A DNA stretch of 6,866 nt from an uncultured Clostridia bacterium (GTDB lineage: Bacteria; Bacillota; Clostridia; Oscillospirales; Ruminococcaceae), in NCBI GenBank assembly GCA_947177695.1, contig CAMWVO010000096.1, positions 1 through 6,866 of the forward strand, given 5' to 3'. The first letter of the stretch is position 1; every line of letters begins with the position of its first letter. Position numbers and translations under genes: made by a program. A model generated the notes under the pieces. The model worked only from the letters and a program-made list of their open reading frames with translations. It had not been told where the DNA came from and did not search any database. Positions 1 to 5,347 of this stretch are shown piece by piece.

Positions 1-544
1 GACTGTAGCTGAAGCCCAAATCCGTTAAAAGCTGCGGCATTTTTTCAGCGTCAATTCCACCCCAAATGCCATTATAGTCCATTTCATTGGCATAGCGCAT
101 CACGAACACGGGGTCTATATAAGAATTGTGGTTCAGAAAAAGATTTGCCATTGTGATCGAAACCGCGGCGCAGCCGTTATTTTTCACTATGCTGTTGTCC
201 TCATAGCTCCAGCGGTAATCGCTCATATAGAGCGTGGGAACTGTTTGGCTGTTCAGCTCCTCCTCGGTGAACTTCATTGTGCTGTAATCGTTTTTGTGGA
301 ACGGGTAGTTATAAACATACTCAAATTGGTCGCTCCTGTTATAATAAATATCCAAAATCTCCTTGGGATACAGTTCCTCATTTTCGGTAATAAAGCGCGC
401 TCTTTCGTCGGTTTCGGCAAGCTCGGCAAGCGTTCCCCATTTAGCTTTAAACTCATTTTTCCTTTGTACGGGGATCAAGGCGATCATTGCCGCAAGAATC
501 ACCGCAAAAAACGCAATTACTGTCACCGCTGTCTTTTTGGTCAC
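1..544 (-). CDS. Membrane-anchored C39-like cysteine peptidase, N-terminal part (cut by window edge)
   Basis: The open frame runs from a GTG at 544 to the left edge (181 codons, no stop). A GGGAGGG Shine-Dalgarno (557-551) lies 6 bases upstream and an in-frame TAA lies just above it, so the start is well fixed. Residues 1-29 are a Lys-flanked hydrophobic segment (about 6-26), probably a signal anchor that puts the rest outside the cell. A charged linker follows to about residue 97. From about 100 the protein reads like the start of a bacterial C39-like (Peptidase_C39_2) domain: VPTLYMSDYRW, then NNGCAAVSITMANLFLN with Cys125 as the likely nucleophile, then the DPVFVMRYANE and GIWGG segments. 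The catalytic His and Asp would lie beyond the edge. It could instead be an inactive C39-fold protein. It lies 90 bp after the small pilin, beyond a terminator, with no clear promoter of its own. Substrate unknown. Confidence 0.72.
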   Translation of the reverse strand, partial: MTKKTAVTVIAFFAVILAAMIALIPVQRKNEFKAKWGTLAELAETDERARFITENEELYPKEILDIYYNRSDQFEYVYNYPFHKNDYSTMKFTEEELNSQTVPTLYMSDYRWSYEDNSIVKNNGCAAVSITMANLFLNHNSYIDPVFVMRYANEMDYNGIWGGIDAEKMPQLLTDLGFSYS

Positions 545-571
545 AACAAACCCTCCCGAAATATTTTACTC

Positions 572-604
572 AAAAAAACAGCGGCTCTGATGAACCGCTG
601 TTTT
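572..604 (-). terminator. Factor-independent terminator after the small pilin gene
   Basis: On the minus strand a perfect 10-bp stem (AAAACAGCGG, 604-595, with CCGCTGTTTT, 584-575) closes a 10-base loop and runs into a stretch of seven T (578-572). It starts 30 bp after the pilin stop. A smaller perfect dyad (GCTTA-C-TAAGC, 618-628) sits between stop and terminator. It should end the pilin transcript. Only 14 bases separate the T run from the Shine-Dalgarno of the next gene, so that gene would depend on read-through or on a promoter I cannot identify. Confidence 0.88.
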
Positions 605-633
605 AATGTTCAATTTAGCTTACTAAGCAACTA

Positions 634-1194
634 TTACGAAGCCTTCTTAGCAGTACCCTGAGGATATACACCGTAGAGGTTACCAGCCTTAGCGTCGCTC
701 TTCTGTACTACATCATCAATAGTGTTGGAAACAGTCATAGTAGCATTGTCAACTGTGATGTACTTAGTAGCCTGAGTAACTTCTGCATCCTTGGAAGCCC
801 ATACTGCACAGTTTACAGAGTATGTGGTAGAATTGTACCAAGCTTTACCCTTACCTGTGAAGTTTTCGCCGAGGTAAGAAATAAGGTCAACCTTAGCATC
901 TGTAGGAGCAGAGCTAACACCATCCCAAGTGCACTTGATTGATGTGCCGTTAAGCTCACATGTAACTGTCTTCATGCCGTCAGCGCTCAGGTCGAAGTTC
1001 TCGATACCAAGCTGTGTCAGAGCGGAAGAGAATGCAGTGTGAACCTGCTTAGCGTTAGCGTTTGCGCTGGAGATTCTTGCGTTTCTAACGTAACCCAGCA
1101 TAGAGGGAACGAGGATAGCAGCAAGAACACCGATGATTGCGATAACAACGATGAGCTCGATAAGTGTGAAGCCCTTAACCTTTGAATTTCTCAT
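634..1194 (-). CDS. pilA: Type IV pilin (small, probably major pilin)
   Basis: This encodes a 186-residue type IV prepilin, the likely main subunit of the pilus fibre. The leader has eight residues (MRNSKVKG), cleavage falls between Gly8 and Phe9, and the mature start FTLIELIVVIAIIGVLAAI has the conserved Glu at +5. The hydrophobic alpha-1 segment reaches about residue 29, with Pro30 at mature position 22 as in many pilins. The head has Cys79, Cys88 and Cys129 and ends with YGVYPQG (174-180) and a short basic tail. The frame is open upstream to 1269, but ATG 1194 is chosen because an AAGAAGGAGG Shine-Dalgarno sits 8 bases before it and the leader then has normal length. The stop is a tandem TAA TAG. 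Codons such as GCT, GGT, AAC and TTC are frequent, suggesting high expression. PilD would process it; PilB and PilT would assemble and retract it. Confidence 0.95.
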   Translation of the reverse strand: MRNSKVKGFTLIELIVVIAIIGVLAAILVPSMLGYVRNARISSANANAKQVHTAFSSALTQLGIENFDLSADGMKTVTCELNGTSIKCTWDGVSSAPTDAKVDLISYLGENFTGKGKAWYNSTTYSVNCAVWASKDAEVTQATKYITVDNATMTVSNTIDDVVQKSDAKAGNLYGVYPQGTAKKAS

Positions 1195-1202
1195 TGGAAA
1201 TT

Positions 1203-1212
1203 CCTCCTTCTT
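1203..1212 (-). promoter_or_regulatory. Strong ribosome binding site of the small pilin
   Basis: AAGAAGGAGG is almost fully complementary to the 16S rRNA 3' end and lies 8 bases before ATG 1194. It decides the start over upstream in-frame codons and predicts efficient translation. GGAGG-8 bases-ATG is the direct comparison for the odd start of the larger pilin. Confidence 0.9.
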
Positions 1213-1235
1213 AAAATTTAAAATATTTTTTATTA

Positions 1236-1265
1236 AAAAGCGCCATGTGTCCATGACACGCTTTT
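1236..1265 (-). terminator. Hairpin with T-rich tail between the two pilin genes (partial terminator or RNA-processing/stability element)
   Basis: The 78-bp gap between the pilin genes contains AAAAGC (1265-1260) and GCTTTT (1241-1236) enclosing GTGTC-ATG-GACAC (1259-1247). This gives a two-part stem with a 3-base loop and a 5-base bulge (1242-1246), followed on the minus strand by TTTTT and a very AT-rich stretch up to the ribosome binding site. No good promoter follows it, so the small pilin seems to rely on read-through from the promoter at 2090-2062. The hairpin could be a weak terminator, or a barrier protecting the 5' end of the small-pilin mRNA after processing. Which one cannot be told from sequence. 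Confidence 0.55.
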
Positions 1266-1272
1266 CCAAGAA

Positions 1273-2016
1273 TTAATGATACACTGCCGAACCTGAAATA
1301 TCCTCACCGTAAGGATAAACGCCGTAACTGATACCCTTGTTCTTATATACTGCTCTCTGTTCATCAATGTTATTCAAACCGCAGTAATAATAGCCCTTTG
1401 AATCCTTGTCTGTTTTCTTAACATTGTCCGTCACGATCGTAGGATCTACGCCGTTCACAAGATCACGGTACAGCACGCTGTCAACAGTATAGTTCTCATA
1501 ATTTATAAACACAGCATATGTGCCGTCCATATCATTGGGTATAAATGATGAAATCGAGGTCGCAAGCTTTTCATATGCAGCTTTTCTGTCCGCATTTGCA
1601 TCATTGCGGTCATATGCATCACCGTGCTTAACACCGCCGTCTTTATAGACGTTGAGAACTTCGATCTTATTTCCGATCCTTTGCTCTCCATATGTTGCGC
1701 CGTTGCCGGAGCTTGCAATATGGAAGTAAACTATTGCAGCATGAATTTGTCCGTTTGTATGACCGGTGTCATCAACCCGAAAAAACAAGGAATCATCCTG
1801 TTTAGTCTCACACTGAATAAGCATATTCTGAAAACCGGTAAAGACTATACGCGCCTTATTGTTTGCTGTCTCAAGCCTTGAATCACGGAGAAATCCCTGA
1901 ATAGCCATTGACATTATTCCTGCCAGGATCACGATTATAGCCATAACGACCAGCATTTCTATCAAGGTAAAGCCTCGGAGCTTTTCCGTCTTTTTTAAAC
2001 TGTCCGTTGGACTCAC
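1273..2016 (-). CDS. Type IV pilin-like protein (larger pilin)
   Basis: From GTG 2016 this is a 247-residue prepilin: leader to Gly15, then FTLIEMLVVMAIIVILAGIM with Glu at +5, giving a mature protein of 232 residues. The head is Asp/Lys/Tyr-rich with two cysteines (69, 212) and ends in ISYGVYPYG (229-237), matching the end of the small pilin. The stretch around 155-185 also aligns loosely with the small pilin's middle, so the two are probably paralogues with different jobs, perhaps major subunit versus minor or tip pilin. The start is uncertain. GTG 2016 overlaps the Shine-Dalgarno itself; ACG 2007, in frame, stands at ideal 8-base spacing; an in-frame TGA lies just upstream. With ACG the leader would be 12 residues. 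Transcription likely starts from the consensus promoter at 2090-2062. Confidence 0.92.
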   Translation of the reverse strand: MSPTDSLKKTEKLRGFTLIEMLVVMAIIVILAGIMSMAIQGFLRDSRLETANNKARIVFTGFQNMLIQCETKQDDSLFFRVDDTGHTNGQIHAAIVYFHIASSGNGATYGEQRIGNKIEVLNVYKDGGVKHGDAYDRNDANADRKAAYEKLATSISSFIPNDMDGTYAVFINYENYTVDSVLYRDLVNGVDPTIVTDNVKKTDKDSKGYYYCGLNNIDEQRAVYKNKGISYGVYPYGEDISGSAVYH

Positions 2017-2021
2017 CTCCC
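2013..2021 (-). promoter_or_regulatory. Ribosome binding site overlapping the only standard start codon of the larger pilin
   Basis: GGGAGGTGA (2021-2013) is a perfect Shine-Dalgarno core, but the GTG used as start (2016-2014) lies inside it, which leaves no spacer. Eight bases after GGAGG, in frame, comes ACG (2007-2005), the same geometry as the small pilin's ATG. The ribosome may therefore use ACG, or one base may differ from the true sequence. Confidence 0.75.
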
Positions 2022-2061
2022 ATAAGTATCAGCCAGTTATCGGTTGTTCCTTACTGTAATT

Positions 2062-2090
2062 ATTATATAATGTAAGCTGTGATTTGTCAA
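2062..2090 (-). promoter_or_regulatory. Consensus sigma-A promoter of the pilin pair
   Basis: On the minus strand TTGACA (2090-2085) and TATAAT (2067-2062) are separated by exactly 17 bases, a full match to the housekeeping consensus. An A/T-rich stretch just upstream (about 2110-2091) resembles an UP element. Transcription would begin near 2055, giving a leader of about 40 bases before the larger pilin. It makes the pilins independent of pilB-pilT transcription. Confidence 0.93.
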
Positions 2091-2117
2091 TAGAAAAATG
2101 ATATTTTTTCCTCTGAT

Positions 2118-2133
2118 TTTGTGAATTTGTGAA
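2118..2133. repeat. Tandem TTTGTGAA pair upstream of the pilin promoter
   Basis: Two perfect 8-bp copies of TTTGTGAA lie head to tail, about 28 bp upstream of the -35 box of the pilin promoter. The position would suit an activator or repressor site, but an 8-bp pair in AT-rich DNA can arise by chance. Confidence 0.45.
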
Positions 2134-2181
2134 ATAAGACAATTTTTTAGCCGAAATATGTACAAAACGGCGAAAATTGTT

Positions 2182-2207
2182 AATGTCGCATAATCATTAT
2201 CAACATT
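2182..2207. repeat. Dyad-symmetric element between pilT and the pilin promoter
   Basis: ATAAT-C-ATTAT (2190-2200) is a perfect 5+1+5 palindrome flanked by AATGT (2182-2186) and ACATT (2203-2207), which extend the symmetry with a slight offset. It lies about 30 bp past the pilT stop. No T run follows on the minus strand, so it is a poor terminator; it could be an operator or a weak 3'-end hairpin. Confidence 0.4.
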
Positions 2208-2237
2208 CAGCTGTACATTTTGGTAAAATCACCGTGG

Positions 2238-3332
2238 TCAATTCTTGAGATAACGCTCCAGCTCGTTGATGTCAAGGGACTTTTCACGGGCGTGCATTTC
2301 GGTGATAACGCCCTCCTTAACGAGACGCGCAAGCTCCTGATCGAGGCAGACCATGCCCTCTTTTTTACCTGTCTGGATAGCGGTCTGGATAAGGTGTACC
2401 TTATTGTCGCGGATCATAGCCTTGATAGCGTCGGTAGCGTTGAGTATCTCAAGCGCGGCGATACGTCCGGTGCCGTCAGCCTTGGGGATAAGGGTCTGAG
2501 CGATGATTCCCACCAGAACTGTAGCAAGCTGAGTACGTATCTGGGACTGCTGGTGCGCGGGGAAAACGTCGATGATACGGTTGATGGTATCGGACGCACA
2601 GGTGGTATGAAGCGTGGACATAACAAGGTGTCCCGTTTCGGCAGCGGTTATAGCCGCGTTGATGGTCTCGAAGTCACGCATCTCTCCCACGAGGATAACG
2701 TCGGGGTCCTCACGGAGGGCAGCTCTCAGGGACATGGCGAAGGATTCAACGTCGTCGCCGACCTCTCTTTGGTTTATCATGCAGCGTTTATGCTCGTGAA
2801 CGTACTCGATAGGATCCTCGACGGTTATGATGTGTGCGGAACGGTTGATGTTAACGTAGTCGATCATAGCCGCAAGCGTGGTGGACTTACCGGAACCTGT
2901 AGGTCCCGTTACAAGTATAAGACCTCTGGGTCTGAGTGAGAACTCGCCCAGAATGGGAGGAAGATCCAGATCGTCAAAGGTAGGGATATCGTTTCTCAGC
3001 AGACGGATAGCGATAGCGGTGTTTCCGCGCTGATGATAAACGTTGACTCTGTGACGGTAGCCGCGCCTTGTTACATAGGAAAAGTCGGCGTCAACCTTGT
3101 TCTTGATGTTTTCCAGATTACGTCCGCTGGTCATCTGCTCGCATATCTTCATGATAGCGGCTTCGGTCATTTCGGGGTAGGAGCTGAGCTTCCGAAGCGA
3201 GCCGTGAAGTCTTACTACAGGCGAGATCTTGGTGGTGAAGTGAACGTCCGAACAGCCGAGAACTCTTGCCTCGTCGAGAATTTTGTCAATACTGATAACG
3301 ACTTTTTCCTGTGATTTTTTTTCGATATCCAT
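2238..3332 (-). CDS. pilT: PilT, type IV pilus retraction ATPase
   Basis: This 364-residue cytoplasmic hexameric ATPase is expected to drive pilus disassembly and twitching or retraction. The N-terminal PAS-like domain (about 10-120) contains the GCSDVHFT segment. The secretion-ATPase core follows: Walker A GPTGSGKS (143-150), Asp box ITVEDPIEY (169-177), Walker B VILVGEMRD (212-220) and His box TGHLVMSTLHT (233-243). The C-terminal AIKAMIRD (302-309) matches the AIRNLIRE retraction motif of PilT, and the protein lacks the zinc tetracysteine and long N-terminal domain of PilB, which settles the assignment. Length is typical. ATG 3332 is preceded by AAAGGAAG at about 7 bases. It follows pilB after a 121-bp repeat-rich gap with no convincing promoter, so co-transcription with pilB is likely. 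Confidence 0.96.
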   Translation of the reverse strand: MDIEKKSQEKVVISIDKILDEARVLGCSDVHFTTKISPVVRLHGSLRKLSSYPEMTEAAIMKICEQMTSGRNLENIKNKVDADFSYVTRRGYRHRVNVYHQRGNTAIAIRLLRNDIPTFDDLDLPPILGEFSLRPRGLILVTGPTGSGKSTTLAAMIDYVNINRSAHIITVEDPIEYVHEHKRCMINQREVGDDVESFAMSLRAALREDPDVILVGEMRDFETINAAITAAETGHLVMSTLHTTCASDTINRIIDVFPAHQQSQIRTQLATVLVGIIAQTLIPKADGTGRIAALEILNATDAIKAMIRDNKVHLIQTAIQTGKKEGMVCLDQELARLVKEGVITEMHAREKSLDINELERYLKN

Positions 3333-3372
3333 TAGTACGCTTCCTTTCGGTATTTATTTGCAGACATAGCAT

Positions 3373-3469
3373 ACACATATGCGTAGCGGACGCTTGCGTG
3401 CAGCGATGCGTACATATGCGGTGGAGTCGCCGTTAAACGTCTGAAACCAGCCGTTAAACGGCATATGTA
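3373..3469. repeat. Repeat-dense pilB-pilT junction with direct and inverted copies
   Basis: Most of the gap between pilB and pilT, plus the last codons of pilB, is made of short repeats. ACATATGCG is present at 3375-3383 and 3412-3420. GCCGTTAAACG is present at 3429-3439 and 3450-3460. A 9-bp perfect inverted pair, TACATATGC (3411-3419) and GCATATGTA (3461-3469), encloses the GCCGTTAAACG copies. CATATG occurs three times. CGGACGC at 3387-3393 recurs in the pilB-pilD region. An RNA from the minus strand could fold into one or two imperfect stems here. There is no T run, so it is not a normal terminator. It may be a dispersed palindromic element or an mRNA-processing site. Confidence 0.6.
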
Positions 3470-5148
3470 ACTCTTACGAGTTCATCCATGGTTGTTTTGC
3501 CCTCCTGAACAAGCTCTGAAACGTTGTCACGGAGGAGCTTGGTACCCTGCTTCTTACAGAGCGCGGAGATAGCGTCTACCTTTCCGTCGTTGGCGATAAG
3601 CGAGCTCATTTCGGGAGTACAGAGCAATATCTCATGAATAGCGGTACGTCCAGTGTAGCCTGTGTTGTTGCACTTGGGACAGCCGCAGGCGTCGTAAACG
3701 GTGGTATGACCCTCAATACCCATCAGGCTGTCTTCCTCGTCGGTGGAAAGTCTGGGAGTACGGCATTCCATGCATATTTTCTTAACAAGACGCTGAGCAA
3801 CGATACCGATAAGTGAAGTAGCAACCATGTACGGCGCAACGCCCATATCCACAAGACGGGTAACGGTCGAAGGAGCGTCGTTGGTATGCAGTGTGGACAG
3901 CACAAGGTGTCCAGTGATAGCGGCACGGATAGCGATATCCGCAGTCTCCTGGTCACGCATCTCACCGATCATAACGATATCGGGGTCCTGACGGAGGATA
4001 GAACGGAGCGCAGCGGCGAATGTCATACCCGCCTTGGCGTTTACCTGACACTGGTTAATGCCCTCGATGTTCTTTTCCACAGGGTCCTCAACGGTGATAA
4101 CGTTAACGTGAGGCTTGGCGATCTCGCCCAGAGCGGCGTACAGAGTGGTGGTCTTACCGGAACCTGTAGGTCCCGTAACAAGCACAACGCCCTGAGGAAC
4201 TTTAAGTATAGAAGCAAATCTTTCGTAGTTATAGGCTGTCATGCCGAGGTCGGTGATCTTTCTTACGCCCACGTCGCCGGTTGACAGGATACGAATAACG
4301 ACCTTCTCGCCGTTTACCGTCGGCAGGTTGGAAACACGGACATCCAGCGTAGTTCCGTCAACCACCTGGGTGAAACGTCCGTCCTGCGGGATACGCTTTT
4401 CGGCGATGTTCATGCCGCTTATGATCTTCAGACGGGTAACAAGCGAGTTATGTACAACGTTGGAAATATTCATCAGCTCGATAAGGTCGCCGTTAACACG
4501 GATACGGATACGTGTAAAGGTCTTGAACGGCTCGATATGAATATCCGTTGCGTCCGCGCGGAAGGAGTTCTCAACGATGGTAGTCGCCAGCTTAACGATA
4601 GGCGCGCTGTCGATACGCTCTGCGGACTCCTCGTCGATACCGAACGCGTCGCTGCTGTCGAACTGGTTTTCAACGCTTTCGAGCAGTGAGGATGTGTTCT
4701 GAGACGAGTAAAACTTTCCTATGGACTTTGTGATGCCCGCCTTTGTGGACAGCACGGGGACAACGTCCATACCCGTTGTAACCTTGATATCCTCGAAAAT
4801 GTAGAAGTTTACGGGGTCGTGGGTAGCAACGGTAAGTCTTTTGCCCGTTATCTTGATAGCGATGATAGTATGCTTTTTGGCAAGCGCTTCCGGAATTTTC
4901 TTAACAGCCTCAACATTTACCTTAGACTGTTCCTCGGGGTTGTTGAGGTCTATAAACGGCACGGTGAGCTTTTTCGCAAGCACCTTACCGAACTCCACGT
5001 CGGTAACATATCCCAGCTCAATAACATAGTCGCCGAAATATTTACCCGGAATATTTTCTTCCTTTTTTCTGTCAAGGACGTTCTGGAGCTGTTCTTCTGT
5101 AATAATGCCCTCGTTGACCATATACTGACCAATAGGAATATTTTTCAT
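3454..5148 (-). CDS. pilB: PilB, type IV pilus assembly (extension) ATPase
   Basis: This 564-residue cytoplasmic ATPase of the GspE/PilB family powers pilin polymerisation at the membrane platform. An MshEN/GspE N-terminal domain spans about 1-145, and a Ser/Asp/Glu-rich linker about 150-180. The ATPase core then follows: Walker A GPTGSGKT (326-333), Asp box VITVEDPVE (350-358), Walker B IVMIGEMRD (391-399) and His box TGHLVLSTLHTND (412-424). The zinc tetracysteine typical of PilB is present as C459-x2-C462 and C490-x2-C493, with an extra Cys488. The frame also has an ATG at 5163, five codons upstream, but the GGAG there is only 2 bases away. ATG 5148 has GAGG at 9 bases and gives the family-like start MKNIPIG, so it is preferred. 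The last codons overlap the repeat cluster shared with the pilT leader. It is divergent from pilD. Confidence 0.96.
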   Translation of the reverse strand: MKNIPIGQYMVNEGIITEEQLQNVLDRKKEENIPGKYFGDYVIELGYVTDVEFGKVLAKKLTVPFIDLNNPEEQSKVNVEAVKKIPEALAKKHTIIAIKITGKRLTVATHDPVNFYIFEDIKVTTGMDVVPVLSTKAGITKSIGKFYSSQNTSSLLESVENQFDSSDAFGIDEESAERIDSAPIVKLATTIVENSFRADATDIHIEPFKTFTRIRIRVNGDLIELMNISNVVHNSLVTRLKIISGMNIAEKRIPQDGRFTQVVDGTTLDVRVSNLPTVNGEKVVIRILSTGDVGVRKITDLGMTAYNYERFASILKVPQGVVLVTGPTGSGKTTTLYAALGEIAKPHVNVITVEDPVEKNIEGINQCQVNAKAGMTFAAALRSILRQDPDIVMIGEMRDQETADIAIRAAITGHLVLSTLHTNDAPSTVTRLVDMGVAPYMVATSLIGIVAQRLVKKICMECRTPRLSTDEEDSLMGIEGHTTVYDACGCPKCNNTGYTGRTAIHEILLCTPEMSSLIANDGKVDAISALCKKQGTKLLRDNVSELVQEGKTTMDELVRVTYAV

Positions 5149-5161
5149 TTCCAAATGCCTC

Positions 5162-5200
5162 ATTTCTCCGCAGACTGTTTAGTTCAAGGGATTTCTCCGC
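5162..5200 (-). repeat. Duplicated ribosome-binding-site-like block before pilB
   Basis: GCGGAGAAAT occurs twice on the minus strand, at 5200-5191 and 5171-5162. The copy nearer the gene covers the possible ATG at 5163. The distal copy has ATC in place of ATG and lies in the loop and 3' arm of a small hairpin, GGATTT (5210-5205) with AAATCC (5194-5189). This may be a decoy or remnant start region. Confidence 0.5.
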
Positions 5201-5300
5201 GGCAAAATCCGGTTTTAAAGTTTGATGATATGCAAACGTCCGTCGGACGCAAACACCTTTTGGAGGTCGGACGCGGAGACCCGAAGATCTCTGCCGTCCG
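5189..5300 (-). promoter_or_regulatory. Structured pilB leader / candidate regulatory RNA or operator array
   Basis: Read as minus-strand RNA, CGGACG (5300-5295) pairs with CGUCCG (5273-5268) around an inner stem GAGAUC/GGUCUC capped by UUCG (5291-5276), forming a cUUCGg tetraloop hairpin. Next comes a 4-bp stem ACCU/AGGU (about 5267-5255). Then comes the 13-bp palindrome CGTCCG-A-CGGACG (5249-5237), then the GGATTT/AAATCC hairpin (5210-5189). Because CGUCCG and CGGACG each occur twice, alternative pairings are possible. It does not match the c-di-GMP riboswitch motifs I know. If pilB is instead transcribed from 5252-5225, the same blocks would be DNA sites. I do not recognise the element as a known family. 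Confidence 0.5.
5225..5252 (-). promoter_or_regulatory. Candidate proximal promoter for pilB
   Basis: TTGCGT (5252-5247) and TATCAT (5230-5225) are 16 bases apart on the minus strand; the -10 matches 5 of 6 consensus bases and the -35 only 3. The spacer holds most of the CGTCCG-A-CGGACG palindrome, as expected if a regulator bound there. The predicted start is near 5218, giving a leader of about 70 bases. Confidence 0.35.
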
Positions 5301-5318
5301 TTTAGTGCCTGTCAGGTC

Positions 5319-5347
5319 TTGAAATTTATGAAAATATATGTTAAGAT
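5319..5347 (+). promoter_or_regulatory. Probable pilD promoter with extended -10
   Basis: TTGAAA (5319-5324), a 17-base spacer and TAAGAT (5342-5347) preceded by TG at 5339-5340 form an extended -10 sigma-A promoter. Transcription would begin near 5354, giving a leader of about 37 bases that ends in AAAAGGAG, 8 bases before ATG 5391. Confidence 0.6.

Noticed and set aside
563..568. TAAAAT on the minus strand as a -10 box for the C39-like gene
   Set aside because: No -35 box at 16-18 bases, and the transcription start would fall in the Shine-Dalgarno itself.
128..661. Long plus-strand open frame of 177 codons
   Set aside because: It is antisense to the C39-like gene and the end of the small pilin, spans the terminator, has no ribosome binding site and gives a Cys/His-rich product without a recognisable family.
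1195..1269. Longer start (1269) for the small pilin
   Set aside because: It would add 25 residues before a normal leader, start within the intergenic hairpin, and ignore the strong ribosome binding site 8 bases before ATG 1194.
2021..2023. ATG at 2023 as start of the larger pilin, with a frameshift at the A-rich stretch near 1995
   Set aside because: It is out of frame with the pilin, has no ribosome binding site, and would need slippage on a short A run for which there is no other support.
2220..2939. Plus-strand open frame of 239 codons opposite pilT
   Set aside because: It is fully antisense to a certain pilT, arises from codon bias, and has no independent start signal or family resemblance. 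The shorter antisense frames over pilB are rejected for the same reason.
3373..3469. CRISPR array or tRNA at the pilB-pilT junction
   Set aside because: Repeats are only 9-11 bp with irregular spacing and mixed orientation, and no cloverleaf can be drawn.
5189..5300. c-di-GMP riboswitch (GEMM-I or GEMM-II) before pilB
   Set aside because: The conserved core segments of those riboswitches are not visible; only generic paired blocks and a UUCG hairpin are seen. A covariance-model search would settle this.
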